A program made the position numbers and the translations under genes. Positions 36,926-47,841 of a DNA stretch of 64,000 bases are shown here, piece by piece; position 1 is the stretch's first letter, and the number at the start of each line of letters is the position of its first letter. The notes beneath the pieces were generated by a model, which was not told the origin of the DNA, did not search any database, and worked only from the letters and a program-made list of their open reading frames with translations. The stretch covers positions 62,001 to 126,000 of the forward strand of contig NW_013547015.1 in NCBI RefSeq assembly GCF_000711695.1, written 5' to 3'. Source of the stretch: Tilletiaria anomala UBC 951. Its lineage: Eukaryota > Basidiomycota > Exobasidiomycetes > Georgefischeriales > Tilletiariaceae.

Positions 36926-39162
36926 CTATCCTCGCACCCGCGCCAGCGCCCGAGGGAACGTGAACCAATCCTCGAGGGCGCCTCTCCCTCTGGAGGCAAC
37001 GCCTTTCTTGACGCCATGCATGATCTGCGAAGCGTGCGATCCGCCGAAGCTGAAACCAAAGCCGCCACCGCTAATACCGCTGCCGGTACTGGTAACGGCG
37101 CCGTGCTGGTGGCCCATGTACACCCACGCGAGCACCACGACAGCCGAGAGCAGGAGCAGCGTCGTGCGATCCCCAAGCGCGCTTGCGAAGTCGTTCAGCT
37201 TGTCGCTCTTTCCTTTGCTGTATGGTGATGATGATGACGATGCTGATGGCGAAAACGTCGAGGGATGAGATGTGAATTTTGGAACGTTCGAACGCAGCTC
37301 GGTGAAGATGACCGGTAGCAGGACGACGCAAGCAGTGTAGAAGACTACGGCGCTCTTCACAAGTAGTGCTGGGTATTCGAGCAAAGAGGGCTTGGCCTTG
37401 CTCCCATTCGCAGCCGTCCGCTCGTTGGTGAACAGACACCAGATCGAGTACAGCGCGACGGAGAAGAAATGATAGACGAGCAGTAAAGGCTGTGGTGCGA
37501 GGCCCGAGAGCAAACGCACCGGCCCACCGACGCATTCGCCGCCGAGTTCAAAGTACTTGAAGCAACCCTCTCGAAGGACTTCAAGGTTCTCGTCTGTATG
37601 AACCGGATAGCGAAGTGTCAGCAAATGCAAACTTGGTCTATTCACGTGTGGGCTCAGTGAGCGTACCACTCACCATCAGCTCCAAAGAGGCTGTATAGCG
37701 CCTGTGCGAGAATGTTGATAACGCTCGCGAGTCCCTTGCGATTCCAGTGCCAAGCGCGAAGCGCTGGCCTGACCTGAGCGTCCCACTGGTCGAGTTTAAT
37801 CACCGCAGCCTGCGTTGTGGAAACAGCGTCGCCTTCAGAGGGGGGCCACTTCCCACCCCCAAGGGCGTTCGTGAGATGTACCACGTCCCAAAGGCCTACG
37901 GACATGCCGCCTGTAGATGAAAGGAAGATATATCTTTCGTGTCAGCTGTCAAGTCTGGGCGAACGGAATACAGGAAGCGACTCACCGCCTGTGAGAGGAT
38001 GCCGCATGTTCATGGCGTCGCCAACGACAATGACACCCTTCCTGTCGCTCCGCTGTCCTTGCATGCTTGGCGGCAAGAAGCTGTTCGGCATGCTCCGCAA
38101 CCGTTGCTTCTGCGCGTCGAGCTCAGCAAGTAGGTTCGCGCCCAGCGGTGTCGGTGCCGATGGCTTCGCCTGCTGCGGCCGATCTACGGCATGTGACGGA
38201 GTGTCAGGAAGGTAAGGCACGACATTATCGCGGATGTGCTTCTGCAGCTCGCCTTTGGCGGCGCTGGGGAGCTTCTCGCCGGGCACGTCGATGAGAATGC
38301 GCGTCATGGTGCTCGAAATCTGGTAGAGAAGGATCGGGCCCGATGGTGCAAGGACAACGTGCCCGTGCTTGGGCGCAGGCAGTGGGGCGTGTTCCAGCTC
38401 CAGGCCTACGAAGTTGGAGCGCACGATTGGTGCGATGGACGATCCGAATTGCCGGCGGAACTTGCTGAAGCAGCCGTCAGCAACGATGGTAATGGAGGCA
38501 CGCAGCTCCAATGCCTCGTCGCTGTTTGCACCAGCTTCTCTCACTTCTTCCGGCGAGTGTTGCGGTAGCTTGCGCGTGGCAGAGACGCCAACGATCTTAT
38601 TGCCGTCGGCAACGAGGTCCCTGACGGTCGCCTCAATAAGCGTGACGTTCTGTTGCGCCGATGCGAGAGTCCTGAGCGCCTGGACAAAGTTTCCGTGGTG
38701 GAAGCTGCGTCCCTCGACTTTGCCGCTGGCGCTCTCGATATGTTTGCCCTTGTCGTAGGCGAGTGCGCCGGCCTGGGCAGGGTAAGGGATGGGCACACTG
38801 CGCGGGCCATAGAAGACTTGGTAACCTTCAACGGGGATGGCGTCGATGTCGCGCAGTGCGTCCTGCAAACCGAGCATGCTGAGCGCCATGACGCCGCCTG
38901 GCTGCAGCAGCTCGCCGACGATGCGATCTGGGTGGGAGAGGTCGCGCTCGAGCAGGGCCACGCGCCGACCGGAGCGGGCGAGCGCAGAGGCGAGAGCGGA
39001 GCCGACGACGCCAGCACCAACAACGATCATATCGTAACATTGCGTGGAGAGCGCTTCACTAGAAGCCTGCGTCGGCATGACGGCGAAATGTGCGCTACCT
39101 ACGCCGTTGTGGCTGCTGCCTGAGGCAGCCGCCCGATTGCTGACGCTGGTCGAGGCAGTCAT
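36926..39162 (-). CDS. ERG1: Squalene epoxidase (monooxygenase)
   Basis: This ER-membrane FAD enzyme converts squalene to 2,3-oxidosqualene, an oxygen-requiring step of ergosterol synthesis. Exons 39162-37986, 37910-37674 and 37593-36926 give 693 aa. The N-terminal FAD dinucleotide fold is DMIVVGAGVVGSALASALAR, followed by VALLERDLSHPDRIVGELLQ (family-diagnostic), the DG-type motif IVADGCFSKFRR, and GVIVVGDAMNMRHPLTGGGM, whose last Gly residues span intron 1. The C-terminal half has ECVGGPVRLLSGLAPQPLLL and membrane helices. It is much longer than most fungal Erg1 (about 480-500 aa). The extra length is an Ala/Ser-rich N-terminus, a loop near HAVDRPQQAKPSAP, and a roughly 110-residue tail with a Ser run, another helix (LLLLSAVVVLAWVYMG) and a Gly/Phe-rich tract. 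Confidence 0.96.
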
Positions 39163-40366
39163 CCTGAAGGGGATGGCGTCCCACGTGATAGTGTTCCACT
39201 GGACAGCTCGCGGCTACCGATTCGCGTATGGGCCTTCCATGAGAGGTAGTTCATACGGCCCTCTCTACGCTCGAGCATGCAGTCGAGGGTATATGTAGCA
39301 GCTCCCCCGCCTGCAGAGACTCTAGAAGATTGGCGTGATGATGAGGTTGCCCATGTCTGGTGGAGAGTGTATAGTGTTGTGGTTCGACTATTTCTCTTTG
39401 GTGGCATAAACTTTGCGACAGTGAAGTGTGCAGGCAGGTGGAGAGACTGGGCTCATGCCTCGCATTGCGGGCATTGGCCTGCTACTGAGCAAAAACGCGA
39501 GGAGAGGCACCCCACGACTTATTGCCTTCAGTGGCGATTCCAGCTGGCTACGCGCCGACGGCGGCGTTAGAGCACAGTCAAGCTCACCATGCCCGGCTGT
39601 GTGCGGGCATTGCATCAGACCAGCGTCCATTTTCTTCTTCCAAATTAAACGCCGGTTGGCTTATTTTTATTAGGGTTAGTAGTGCAAGCTTTCTTGCTGG
39701 GGGGGGGGGTAAGTTGGGTATTATGTAATTGTGGTCGATACATGGACCTGGTAAATATAAGCTTGCGGTTTCCAGGCTTGCCTTGTCTTCCGTCTCATCG
39801 ACTTCTTGTCAAGCAGTCGACTCTATCGTTCATCCCCATCGCTCCTTGCAGCAGGGCCCAGTGCTCCCAGCCGCAATGCACCGTTGCGCGTCATGCTCAT
39901 CGCACCGGGCAGCGACTCGCCTACAGAGGATGTCTGCGTCTGGATATAGAACTGTTGCAATGGGCCAAGCCGTGCAGCCCAAGCCTGTTCAAATCTAACC
40001 GTGCAAGCTGTAAACCATCGCTGATGAATGCACCGCGAACGAAGACTGAGACCAATAATATCTGTAATCTCAATGGGGACACCTTCTGAAAAACTCAGGC
40101 CGGACGAGCAGAAAAAGGTGGAAGAGCAGCTTCGTTGCGTCGCATCCCGACATTGCCACCAAACTAAGGCGGGGTCTCTCTTGGTCTACCCCAAGCGAAC
40201 GTGCCCTACTCCAAGCCGCCCTAGTATCTGGCGAGGGCGACAATTTGCAGTCTTGATGACGCAGACGAACGAACACAGCCTTGGACAATTAATACCACAG
40301 AAGTAATTAATTAAAGGTGGTAAATAACCTTCTGCCTGCTGGTCATAGGCATGCTTGTCCCTACCC
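39163..40366. other. Intergenic region upstream of ERG1
   Basis: 1.2 kb between the ERG1 start and the ALG3 3' end. It contains a CACGTG E-box at 39182-39187, a telomere-like TTAGGGTTAG at about 39671-39680 and an 11-base G run at 39699-39709. No supported gene. Confidence 0.5.
39699..39709. repeat. Poly-G mononucleotide run (G11)
   Basis: Eleven consecutive G on the + strand, the longest homopolymer I noticed in the window. It lies in intergenic DNA 20-30 bp after a TTAGGGTTAG motif. Its length may be uncertain in assembly. Confidence 0.9.
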
Positions 40367-42050
40367 TCAGTCATTTCTCACCCCCACCCCCCGCTTTGTC
40401 CTTTCCGCTTCGTGCTTTCCCGCTTTTTGCCCTTGGACATCCTCATCAAGCCGTCTTGTCAAACGCGACCGTATCCCGTCCGTCAGCGCATCGCCGTCTT
40501 CGCTGCGCCACACACCGTAGAGCAGCACCAGATGCGCTGCGAACAGCATACCCGATGAAAGGGAGGTAGACGGGAATGTCTCCCAGCCGTACGAGATCGC
40601 AACCGGCAGAGCTAGCCTGATCGAGTGCAAGCTTTGATCAGCACGTGGGATAAGAGTTGAAGACACGTTCCACGCGCGGCCGCTCTCACTTAACAGGTAA
40701 TGGGAGATCAGCACTCCATAGCAGAAATGGGATCTGGTGCGCGTACCAGCTGAAGAACTGGTAGTGCAAGCTGCGGCTGAACGTGATGCCGATCAAATTG
40801 GCCGTAAACAGCGTCGTGACGATGTCTTCGAAAGGGTAGGCGCCCATAAGAACGAGAGTGCCAAGATCGCAACTCGCTTCAAACTCACAGCGCGGCGTTG
40901 GCCATCCTCGAATCTCATTTCTCCCGCCGTCCGAATTCTTGAGCAGGATATCCTCTCTGAGCCACCGCACGGGGCCTTTCCGCCCAAGTTCCGTCCATTT
41001 GAAAGCTGCAAAGCACAGCAGCGCGAAGACATGGCATGCGAGAAGGCAGTGCGCAAATCTTGACGACATAAACGAATCTACAGAAACAAAGCGCCAGTTG
41101 ACGGTCCATTCGTACATGAAGGCTCGTCTGAAGTCGAATGCTTGCCGCAAGTACGCCTTTGCATTGTGTTCCAGGAATGGGTACCCAAGAACGAGCTGCA
41201 CAAGTGGGATAAGTAGAGTCGGGATATCAGCGGAGATGCCGTAGGCTCGAGCGAGGATCAGGCCCCACGCCGGCAGGAAGAGAAGGAGGTTCATCTTGAT
41301 GCTCAAGGCAAAGCTGCGAGGGGAGATCGAGAATTAGCCGTGTAAAGACATCACATCCAGCGAAGGCACCCACCTGTACAAAAGGCATGCGCTGATGACG
41401 GCTCTCTTGCACAGGAGCACGGTAGCCAGATAAAAGACTGCCATGGCCACTGGGTCGTTGAACAGGCGTAGCACAAAGATGCTGTGCAGACGCTTGGACA
41501 TTGCGAACGTGACAAGGTGCAGCGCCGGCGGGAAGGACCGACTTGCTAGTGCAAGCGCCGACCGGGAACTGCTGACCTTGCCCGGCTTCTCGTGCTGGTA
41601 GCTAAAAGATGCCATGTAGTAAATGTTCATTACGAGCCGAAAGGTCAAGAGGTACAGTCCAGCGAAGAAGTACTGCACCGTGCGGAGGCCCTCCGGGGGG
41701 ATCTCTGACTTATTGCCGAGCAGTCCTGCTGGCACCAAGGGACGGCTCTGTTCGATGATCCGCAAGATCCAGCCGTACACGAACAAGTGTCCGGCTGGGT
41801 ACACACACGGCCCCGAGTCACCTTTGATGGCGGCATAGTCGCGCACACCTTGGTTGACGTATAGATCAGCTTGCTGGAGGTATGTTGAGAAATCAATCTC
41901 CGTGTAACGGACTTTGTGGATGATCGCTATCAGCAGAGTCCCTTCAACGAGCAGGAAGAGAGAGGTGAACGTGCTGCTGTAGGCATGTGTGAAGAGGAAG
42001 TCGTGAATGAATTGAAGAAACCGCCGCATTGGCCGCTGAGGTTGTGCCAT
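40367..42050 (-). CDS. ALG3: Dol-P-Man:Man5GlcNAc2-PP-Dol alpha-1,3-mannosyltransferase
   Basis: This ER multi-pass enzyme adds the sixth mannose, from dolichyl-phosphate-mannose, to the lumenal N-glycan precursor. Exons 42050-41374, 41313-40690 and 40616-40367 give 516 aa. The diagnostic lumenal loop is RYTEIDFSTYLQQADLYVNQ followed by GDSGPCVYPAGHLFVYGW. Later signatures are RLFNDPVAMAVFYLA, SIKMNLLLFLPAW, GYPFLEHNAKAYLRQAFDF, FMYEWTVNWRFV, and near the C-terminus NLIGITFSRSLHYQFFSWY with HQIPFLLW. The last exon completes a membrane helix (LALPVAISYGWETFPS) and ends with a basic tail. It is intact and somewhat longer than yeast Alg3 (458 aa). It is divergent from TFB3. Confidence 0.96.
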
Positions 42051-42534
42051 CTTGACAGGGTCGTACGGGTCGGGCGAAGGTCTCTCTGTGACGTAGCGAG
42101 GCCCCTCCTTCGCATTAACCCTTTCAGACCATTCCCTGGATACTAGGATGGTGTTCTGAGCAGATTGGCTGGGCGGTACGAGCGTAAAATCCGGCGCTTA
42201 TTCAAGGTATAGCTGAAAAAGCACAGTCAAGTCTCACTTTGGGCTTCGTCGTAGCTTCGCATATGTAGATGGTGGTACTGCACAAGTAGTCTTGCCGTAA
42301 CTCCGAGAGTGGGAGAGGTCACGTGTCTTGTCTCCCCTCAGGAAATGTATTTAAGTACAAATGTGCAGCACAGCTCACACCTCTCGATTGGCAATTCACA
42401 TTCGCTGCATTCACCCCTCACTTATCTTCGGTACCATCAGAGGTGGACAGGTTCTGCTTGCGCTTATCGGCCAGCATAAATTCAAGCTTGCACTGCTGGG
42501 CTGCGTGAAATTTATCGATCAAACCTGCCTTGGT
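42051..42534. promoter_or_regulatory. Divergent promoter ALG3 / TFB3
   Basis: 485 bp is shared by two divergent genes. A palindromic CACGTG (42320-42325) lies near the middle. Such E-boxes bind bHLH factors (Cbf1/Pho4 type) in fungi, but the motif also occurs by chance about once per 4 kb. Confidence 0.4.
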
Positions 42535-44044
42535 ATGTCTCGTCGCGGCGGACTCGTGGGCTCCTCTCGCGGTGGCCGCATCTCAAGCGCTGGAGGCAGC
42601 GTTCGGGGCACGCCTGACCCGAACTCAGCTGCGGGCCCCAGCACGAGCGCGAGCGCCAGCTCCAGTCGAAACACCGCGTCTACGATCTTTGGCGCATCGT
42701 CCATCATTGGTGCTGGTGGCGCGCGGCAGAAGGACCCTAGCGGCCGCATCCAAGAGTGGAGTGTGAGTGGATTTGAGCCGCTGCGCATTCGAAGCCTGTT
42801 CTTGTCTATGTGCTGGGCCAGGTAGTTGCTTGCTCTGATTCGAGGTCTGAATTGCCATTTTGCCTTGGCAGTCTCCCGATGACAAGTGCCCGCAATGCAA
42901 GACAGATCGGTATCTCAACTCAAAGCTGCGGCTATTGGTTGGACCGTGCTATCACAAGATGTGCGTACGCAATGCGATTTATGCGACTGGTGTTATGCCT
43001 AAGGACGCTGACAATTCCCTTTGGTGCGCCAGGTGCGAGTCATGCATCGACCGCATCTTTGCTCTAGGCCCGGCGCCTTGTCCCGTTTGCCGACGGACGT
43101 GCCGCAAGAATCAGTTCGGTTTCCAAACGTTTGAAGACCTGCAAGTCGAGCGTGAGGTCTCTATCCGGCGCACCATTACCAAGAATACGGCACGCAGTCT
43201 GGAGACGGACTTTGGTGGCGACTTAAAAGCATACAACGATTACCTGGACAAGGTCGAGTCGCTCACCTTCAGCATCGTCCACGGCAGCGAGGCGGAGGCG
43301 GACGAAGCGTGGCGCTGGATCAACGGGCAGGAAGGCGTAGCGCGCAACAGCATCGGCCTGCAGGCGCGCTACGCGGAGCGCGAGAGCGAACTGGCGCGCG
43401 AGGCGGAGGAGATGGAGCGCAGCGAACGCAAAGCCAAGGGCGAACGTTTGCGCGCCATCGAGGCGCGCGAAAAGCTTGAAAAGGAGCAGGAAGACAGAAT
43501 GCTGGTCGAGCTCATGGAGAAGGGGAAGATTGACGCGCAGGAGGTGCAGAGGAGGCGAAGAGAGGGCGCACGGAAACGCGAGCGAGATCGAGATCGGGAG
43601 GAGGCCGCCGTCGAGCGTGAATTTGCCACTCGGGCGGGGGAGCGGCTGGGCGCGGCAGGCAGAGGCAAATCTGGCGGGCCCGCTGCGAAGGGCGGCTGGA
43701 GCGAGGCGAACAAAGCTGCGAGGCTCTGGGGCCCAGCGGGCTACCAGCCTGAAATGCTGCTTGACTACCGCGGCCCGCTCGCGTACCTGGACGACGGAAG
43801 CGCGCTGCTGCCCGGCGGCCGGTCTATGTTCCAGCCGCATGAATCGGCGCACGATGCAGCGAGGCTTCTCGCGTCTACGGGCATCGCGAGCGCAAGTGCG
43901 CTTGCGCAGATGAGCAAGGACGATGCACAGCGTATCACGGCCGGCGGGTACTCATGGACAAAGGCGTTGGGCAGGGATCACCTAGCCGGATTCGCGACGA
44001 TCAGATTTCAGACGCCGGAAATTGCGGCTGGTCGAGTTGAGTAG
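42535..44044 (+). CDS. TFB3: TFIIH/CAK assembly subunit MAT1 homologue
   Basis: Tfb3/MAT1 bridges the CDK-activating kinase (Kin28-Ccl1) to core TFIIH in the nucleus. Exons 42535-42762, 42872-42960 and 43033-44044 give 442 aa. The N-terminal ~70 residues are Gly/Ser-rich. The RING finger is split by intron 2: DDKCPQCKTDRYLNSKLRLL and GPCYHKM, then CESCIDRIFALGPAPCPVCR, then KNQFGFQTFEDLQVEREV. A MAT1 coiled coil with acidic/basic repeats follows (about residues 180-300) and then a C-terminal CAK-contact region. Intron 2 (72 nt) has no stop and is a multiple of three, so its retention would insert 24 residues into the RING. It is longer than yeast Tfb3 (321 aa). Confidence 0.96.
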
Positions 44045-45323
44045 GCACGTACTGAGTCGTCGTCGTCGATCTGTAGAGCGTCGCGGTCATTGGAGCGCAT
44101 GCCCCCACATGCCACATGCAATTGCGCAATGCAACTCGCTTTCTCTCCCCGCGACGAAAAAGGATCACGGACTGGCATATTTGCCCTCAAGATGCCGTGA
44201 CCAAAGCCTGCGGCAGCTCCTGCTATGTATGCATTTCCTGTTCCTGGCACCGCACCGGCCGCCTTGCGCATCTTATCAGAACTGCCTCATGCAGAATCTG
44301 CATCGCACAGAGTGTCATGCATTGCAGATGGGCATGGAATGGCTGCTCACCAACCCAAGCCATACAGAGTGTACATGTATGTGTAATAATGACTCGCATG
44401 CGCATGCAGAGTGCGCTACCCCGGCCGGGCACGTATACATGCTGTGAAGATGTTCCATGGAGACCAGCAGTTGGCAGATGCCGCGAACGGGCGATGCGAT
44501 GCCCCCATGTGCTCGCTCACATCCCGCTTTCGGCCGACAGAAAGGGCTAAGAGGGGGAATGCGGTCATGAAGGGGACTGTGAGTGCGCCGAGGAGAGATT
44601 GAGAGCGAGAACGAGAGGATTGATAGACCACGACTCATCACGTGTTGCTGCTTCCGCCAGGTTCCACTGCATTCCAGCGAGGCGCACGCGAATGTAAGAG
44701 ACGGTAACCAGAGCAGTCTGCAAGGCTGTGCCTACCATGGACGCGGCGGTATATCTTATCGTGCGTTAGTGCATAGTATGTATGTGCACGATGCCTCTCT
44801 CATACTGTTCGGCTGTGGTTACTCGCAATCGATCAATCCATCTCCCAATCTCCATGGCATGGCGTGACTGGCTCTTTATCGAATGAGCGAACTTGCTTGT
44901 GTGTTGCTGTGTTGTGCTGTGCTGCGCACCACTAACTCCGGGGGCGGGCCGCCCCGCCCCCTGGTTGTGCCGGATGCGCGGACCCGACGCCCGACGGCCC
45001 CTCGCGCGCCGCGCCGAGACGCCCCCCAAGCGATGAGCTCCATTACAGCGTTGGCCATATGTTAGCTTGGGCGAGGCGGACTTAATGAAAGGAGCTTTCC
45101 CATGGATGAAACAAGCTGCGCAATACATCACGGTATTTAGTAATAGATGATGGAGCATGGGTGGAAAACCACCCCATCCACCCCGTCCAGCCCTCCCACA
45201 TCGTCTGCCTCGCAGCACATCCATAAGAGCAAGCGCCGTATCCCACCCACCCATAGTTGCTCCAGCCCGCCTCACACTCACTCCTTCAACCCATCCCCGA
45301 AAACCTACCCTCCGAGCGCCAGC
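44045..45323. other. Intergenic, no supported gene
   Basis: 1.3 kb with only overlapping chance frames. Alternating TGTGTTGCTGTGTTGTGCTG-like sequence occurs near 44895-44930. Confidence 0.5.
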
Positions 45324-46058
45324 ATGTCGACCGCTGCGAGCATCTTGATGCCCTACACGCTCTCTCTCGGCGCAGGTCTCACCAGCGCCGCCAGCTCCCT
45401 CTTGGGCAACTACGGCGCGGCCAACCATGGCGTCCCCCCGATGGGCGCGCCCAAGAACCTCCCACAGATCCAGGTCGATAAAAGAAAGGCTGTCCGCGAC
45501 TATATGCACTCTTCGCACGTCTCCTCCACCAGAAGCAGTAGCAACACTAGTGGCACTAGCGAGCACCAGCGCAGCATGACGGCAGCAGCGGCCGAGGCAA
45601 ATGCACAGAGCAGCGGATCTGTGCCAAGCCGCAGTGTCAGCCGCGTTGTTCAAGAGCACCAGCAGCGGCTGCATTGCGGCCCCGCCCTGAGCGTGTCCTC
45701 TTCTGCATCGTCCTCGCCGCTGGCTTCCCCGCGGCTGTCGCCGTCGCCGTCCTTCGTGACGAGCCCGAGCACGCTGGCCTTCGAGCCGTCCGGGAACATG
45801 CACATCAACGCGCTCGGACACCCGTACAGCGCACCGCACTTTGTCGCCGTTCAGCGTTCCCGCTCGGACGTCTGTGCTCGCGCAATCGGCGCGGCCTTCT
45901 CCTCCAGTGCTCTCCACGCACCGAAAGACGATCCTGCCCCCACTGACGTAGTGGCCCCGCCCAAGAGACGCCGCGCCAAGTCGAGGAGCTACAGCTCGCC
46001 AGCACTCTTCTTCCCTGATCATGCCGACTATCACTTTACGTTCGGCAGGGTCGATTAG
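45324..46058 (+). CDS. Hypothetical Ser/Ala-rich protein
   Basis: I do not recognise this gene. The frame from the ATG at 45324 (MSTAASILMPYTLSLGAGLT) is 244 aa with no intron needed; the frame extends upstream without a better ATG. A region KNLPQIQVDKRKAVRDYMHS is lysine/arginine-bearing and looks ordered. The middle is a Ser/Pro/Ala-rich disordered tract. The C-terminus has a possible nuclear localisation signal (PPKRRRAKSR) followed by SYSSPALFFPDHADYHFTFG. A CT-rich leader precedes the ATG. The opposite strand is also open across most of it (44766-46034), but that frame is Arg/Gly-rich and reads as a GC-driven shadow. Moderate confidence that this strand is coding. Confidence 0.5.
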   Translation: MSTAASILMPYTLSLGAGLTSAASSLLGNYGAANHGVPPMGAPKNLPQIQVDKRKAVRDYMHSSHVSSTRSSSNTSGTSEHQRSMTAAAAEANAQSSGSVPSRSVSRVVQEHQQRLHCGPALSVSSSASSSPLASPRLSPSPSFVTSPSTLAFEPSGNMHINALGHPYSAPHFVAVQRSRSDVCARAIGAAFSSSALHAPKDDPAPTDVVAPPKRRRAKSRSYSSPALFFPDHADYHFTFGRVD

Positions 46059-47841
46059 CTGTGCTTCGGCAATGGCTCACTCGCACTTTTAACCCTCGTC
46101 ATTCGGACTGTCCATTTCGAACTGGCAACCATCGACCAATGCATTCGTCGACCAAACACGCTCACGCCCGTCCCGCAACCTCGCGATATCACCAGCACCT
46201 GGACGCCTACCCTATACTGTTTGGCTCACACGCCTTGCGGCCGATCGCTTGCTCTACTCGTGCTGCTCTGAGCAAGGCTGCCTCCGCACGAGCTCGCTAG
46301 CGCCTGCTCTTGGCATGTGTAGCCAACAGTCCTGCGATGCAGAAGATGCACAGCTCACTGCCTTTCCCTCCGCTTCTGACAAATGACCAAAAAACGACCA
46401 GCCCTTTCGAATTTGTCTGCTGCGATGGACCGCGGCATATCAACCGCACCCCACCATGAACCCCGCATCCAACCCCCGCCGCGCCGTCGCGCTGCCACAC
46501 TACTGCAACCCCAACATGCAGAGTTCTTCGCCTGGTCCTTGGAAGCGGTCACGCTGCAAATGGTCAGCTGGGTGCTGCACAGCGGCGCCGCATGCACCTA
46601 CACTGGTGCACGCGCCGCGGCTGCTGCCCATCCACCCCGCCTGTGAAGCTCAGTAAGGCGCTGTACGGCGCCGCGGCGTCGCTCATTGGTATTGTTGCGT
46701 ACACCTGCATCGTCGATGTGTCGTACCTTGCTTGGCCAAGTGCTCACCTGGACAGAAAGAACAAGGCAGGTCATCCTGGTGACGCTCATCCCCCTCCGTT
46801 GCCGCAGCACTCGACGCCGTCTGCAGTGCTTGACAACAGCAAGAATCTCCGTGTGCACTCCGACCGCGCGAGAGAGGCCAACCGCAAGTCCGTCATGAGC
46901 ACGTCTGCAGCGGCGCCGGTGCCTGCCAACACGAGCATGACACACGACCCTCATGCTAGGGACCACATACAGCACCTGGTGGTCTAGAACACGCAGTACA
47001 CCTCGCGCTTAGCGCCGTCGCTTACGCCGTCGGCCTGTATGCGGCGCTCGTCGTGTGACGGACACTTCAATCGCCTTCGGAGTATCTCTGCGTTCGACGC
47101 TGAGCCGCAGTACGTGCGTGCTTATATGTACGTTTCACCCACCTAAATTTCACACTTCTGAGCAGAGGGGATGATGTTTGAACGCCAGTCTATGCTATAG
47201 TGTACACGAATCCCGTGTGAACTTTTGCAGATGTTGTTGTCATGGATTCAACTCGACTCCAGCGTGACTTTCGGCTCAGGGAATGAGCCGTCCGTATCGG
47301 CGACCTAATGGGAAGAGATGCTGCTTGGGCTTATTCAGCGTACCTCATGCACCGTGGCCGTAGCGCTGGCAGCGCGGCACTGCCCGCCCTAAATCCCCTC
47401 GTAGGGGCCCAGCGCAGCCCGGCCGCAGGTAGGGAAATAGACCCCGCCCACCTGCCGAAGAGCTAGCGACGGGATTGCGGCAGAGACAAAGACAGCGAGA
47501 GAGCCCCATATAGTGGCGGGTAGCCACCTCGCCAGCGCTGTTGGGTCGATATGACGCACCCGACTGCCTGAACGCTCATCCGCGCAGGTGGACTCCCCCG
47601 GGCAGTTTCTCCATTTGCACCGATTGCACCGGACTTTTGTATGTGCCATTATTATCCGTTGTGCTCACATCTAGTCATTTGGCGATGAGCTTTCTTGTGA
47701 GTCACGACATACATGGATATAGTCTGCATGGCTCCCTCGGACAGACTTGTTCTCCGTTCTTTTCATTGCGATTCCAAGACGTCTACTTCGGTCAGACACC
47801 CTGCTCAAGGCACCTGGTCCCTCCCCGTCCTCGGTAGCAGC
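46059..47841. other. Intergenic, possible but unresolved coding fragments
   Basis: 1.8 kb. Around 46440-47060 the + strand has fragments with membrane-helix character (KALYGAAASLIGIVAYTCIV at about 46653-46712 and HLALSAVAYAVGLYAALVV ending near 47058) and a good donor GTAAGG near 46652. I could not join them into a consistent model. The SER1 promoter lies at the right end. Confidence 0.35.

Noticed and set aside
44766-46034. 422-codon open frame on the minus strand
   Set aside because: It is Arg/Gly/Ala-rich with no domain pattern and overlaps a better-looking + strand frame. High GC removes stops, so this looks like a shadow.
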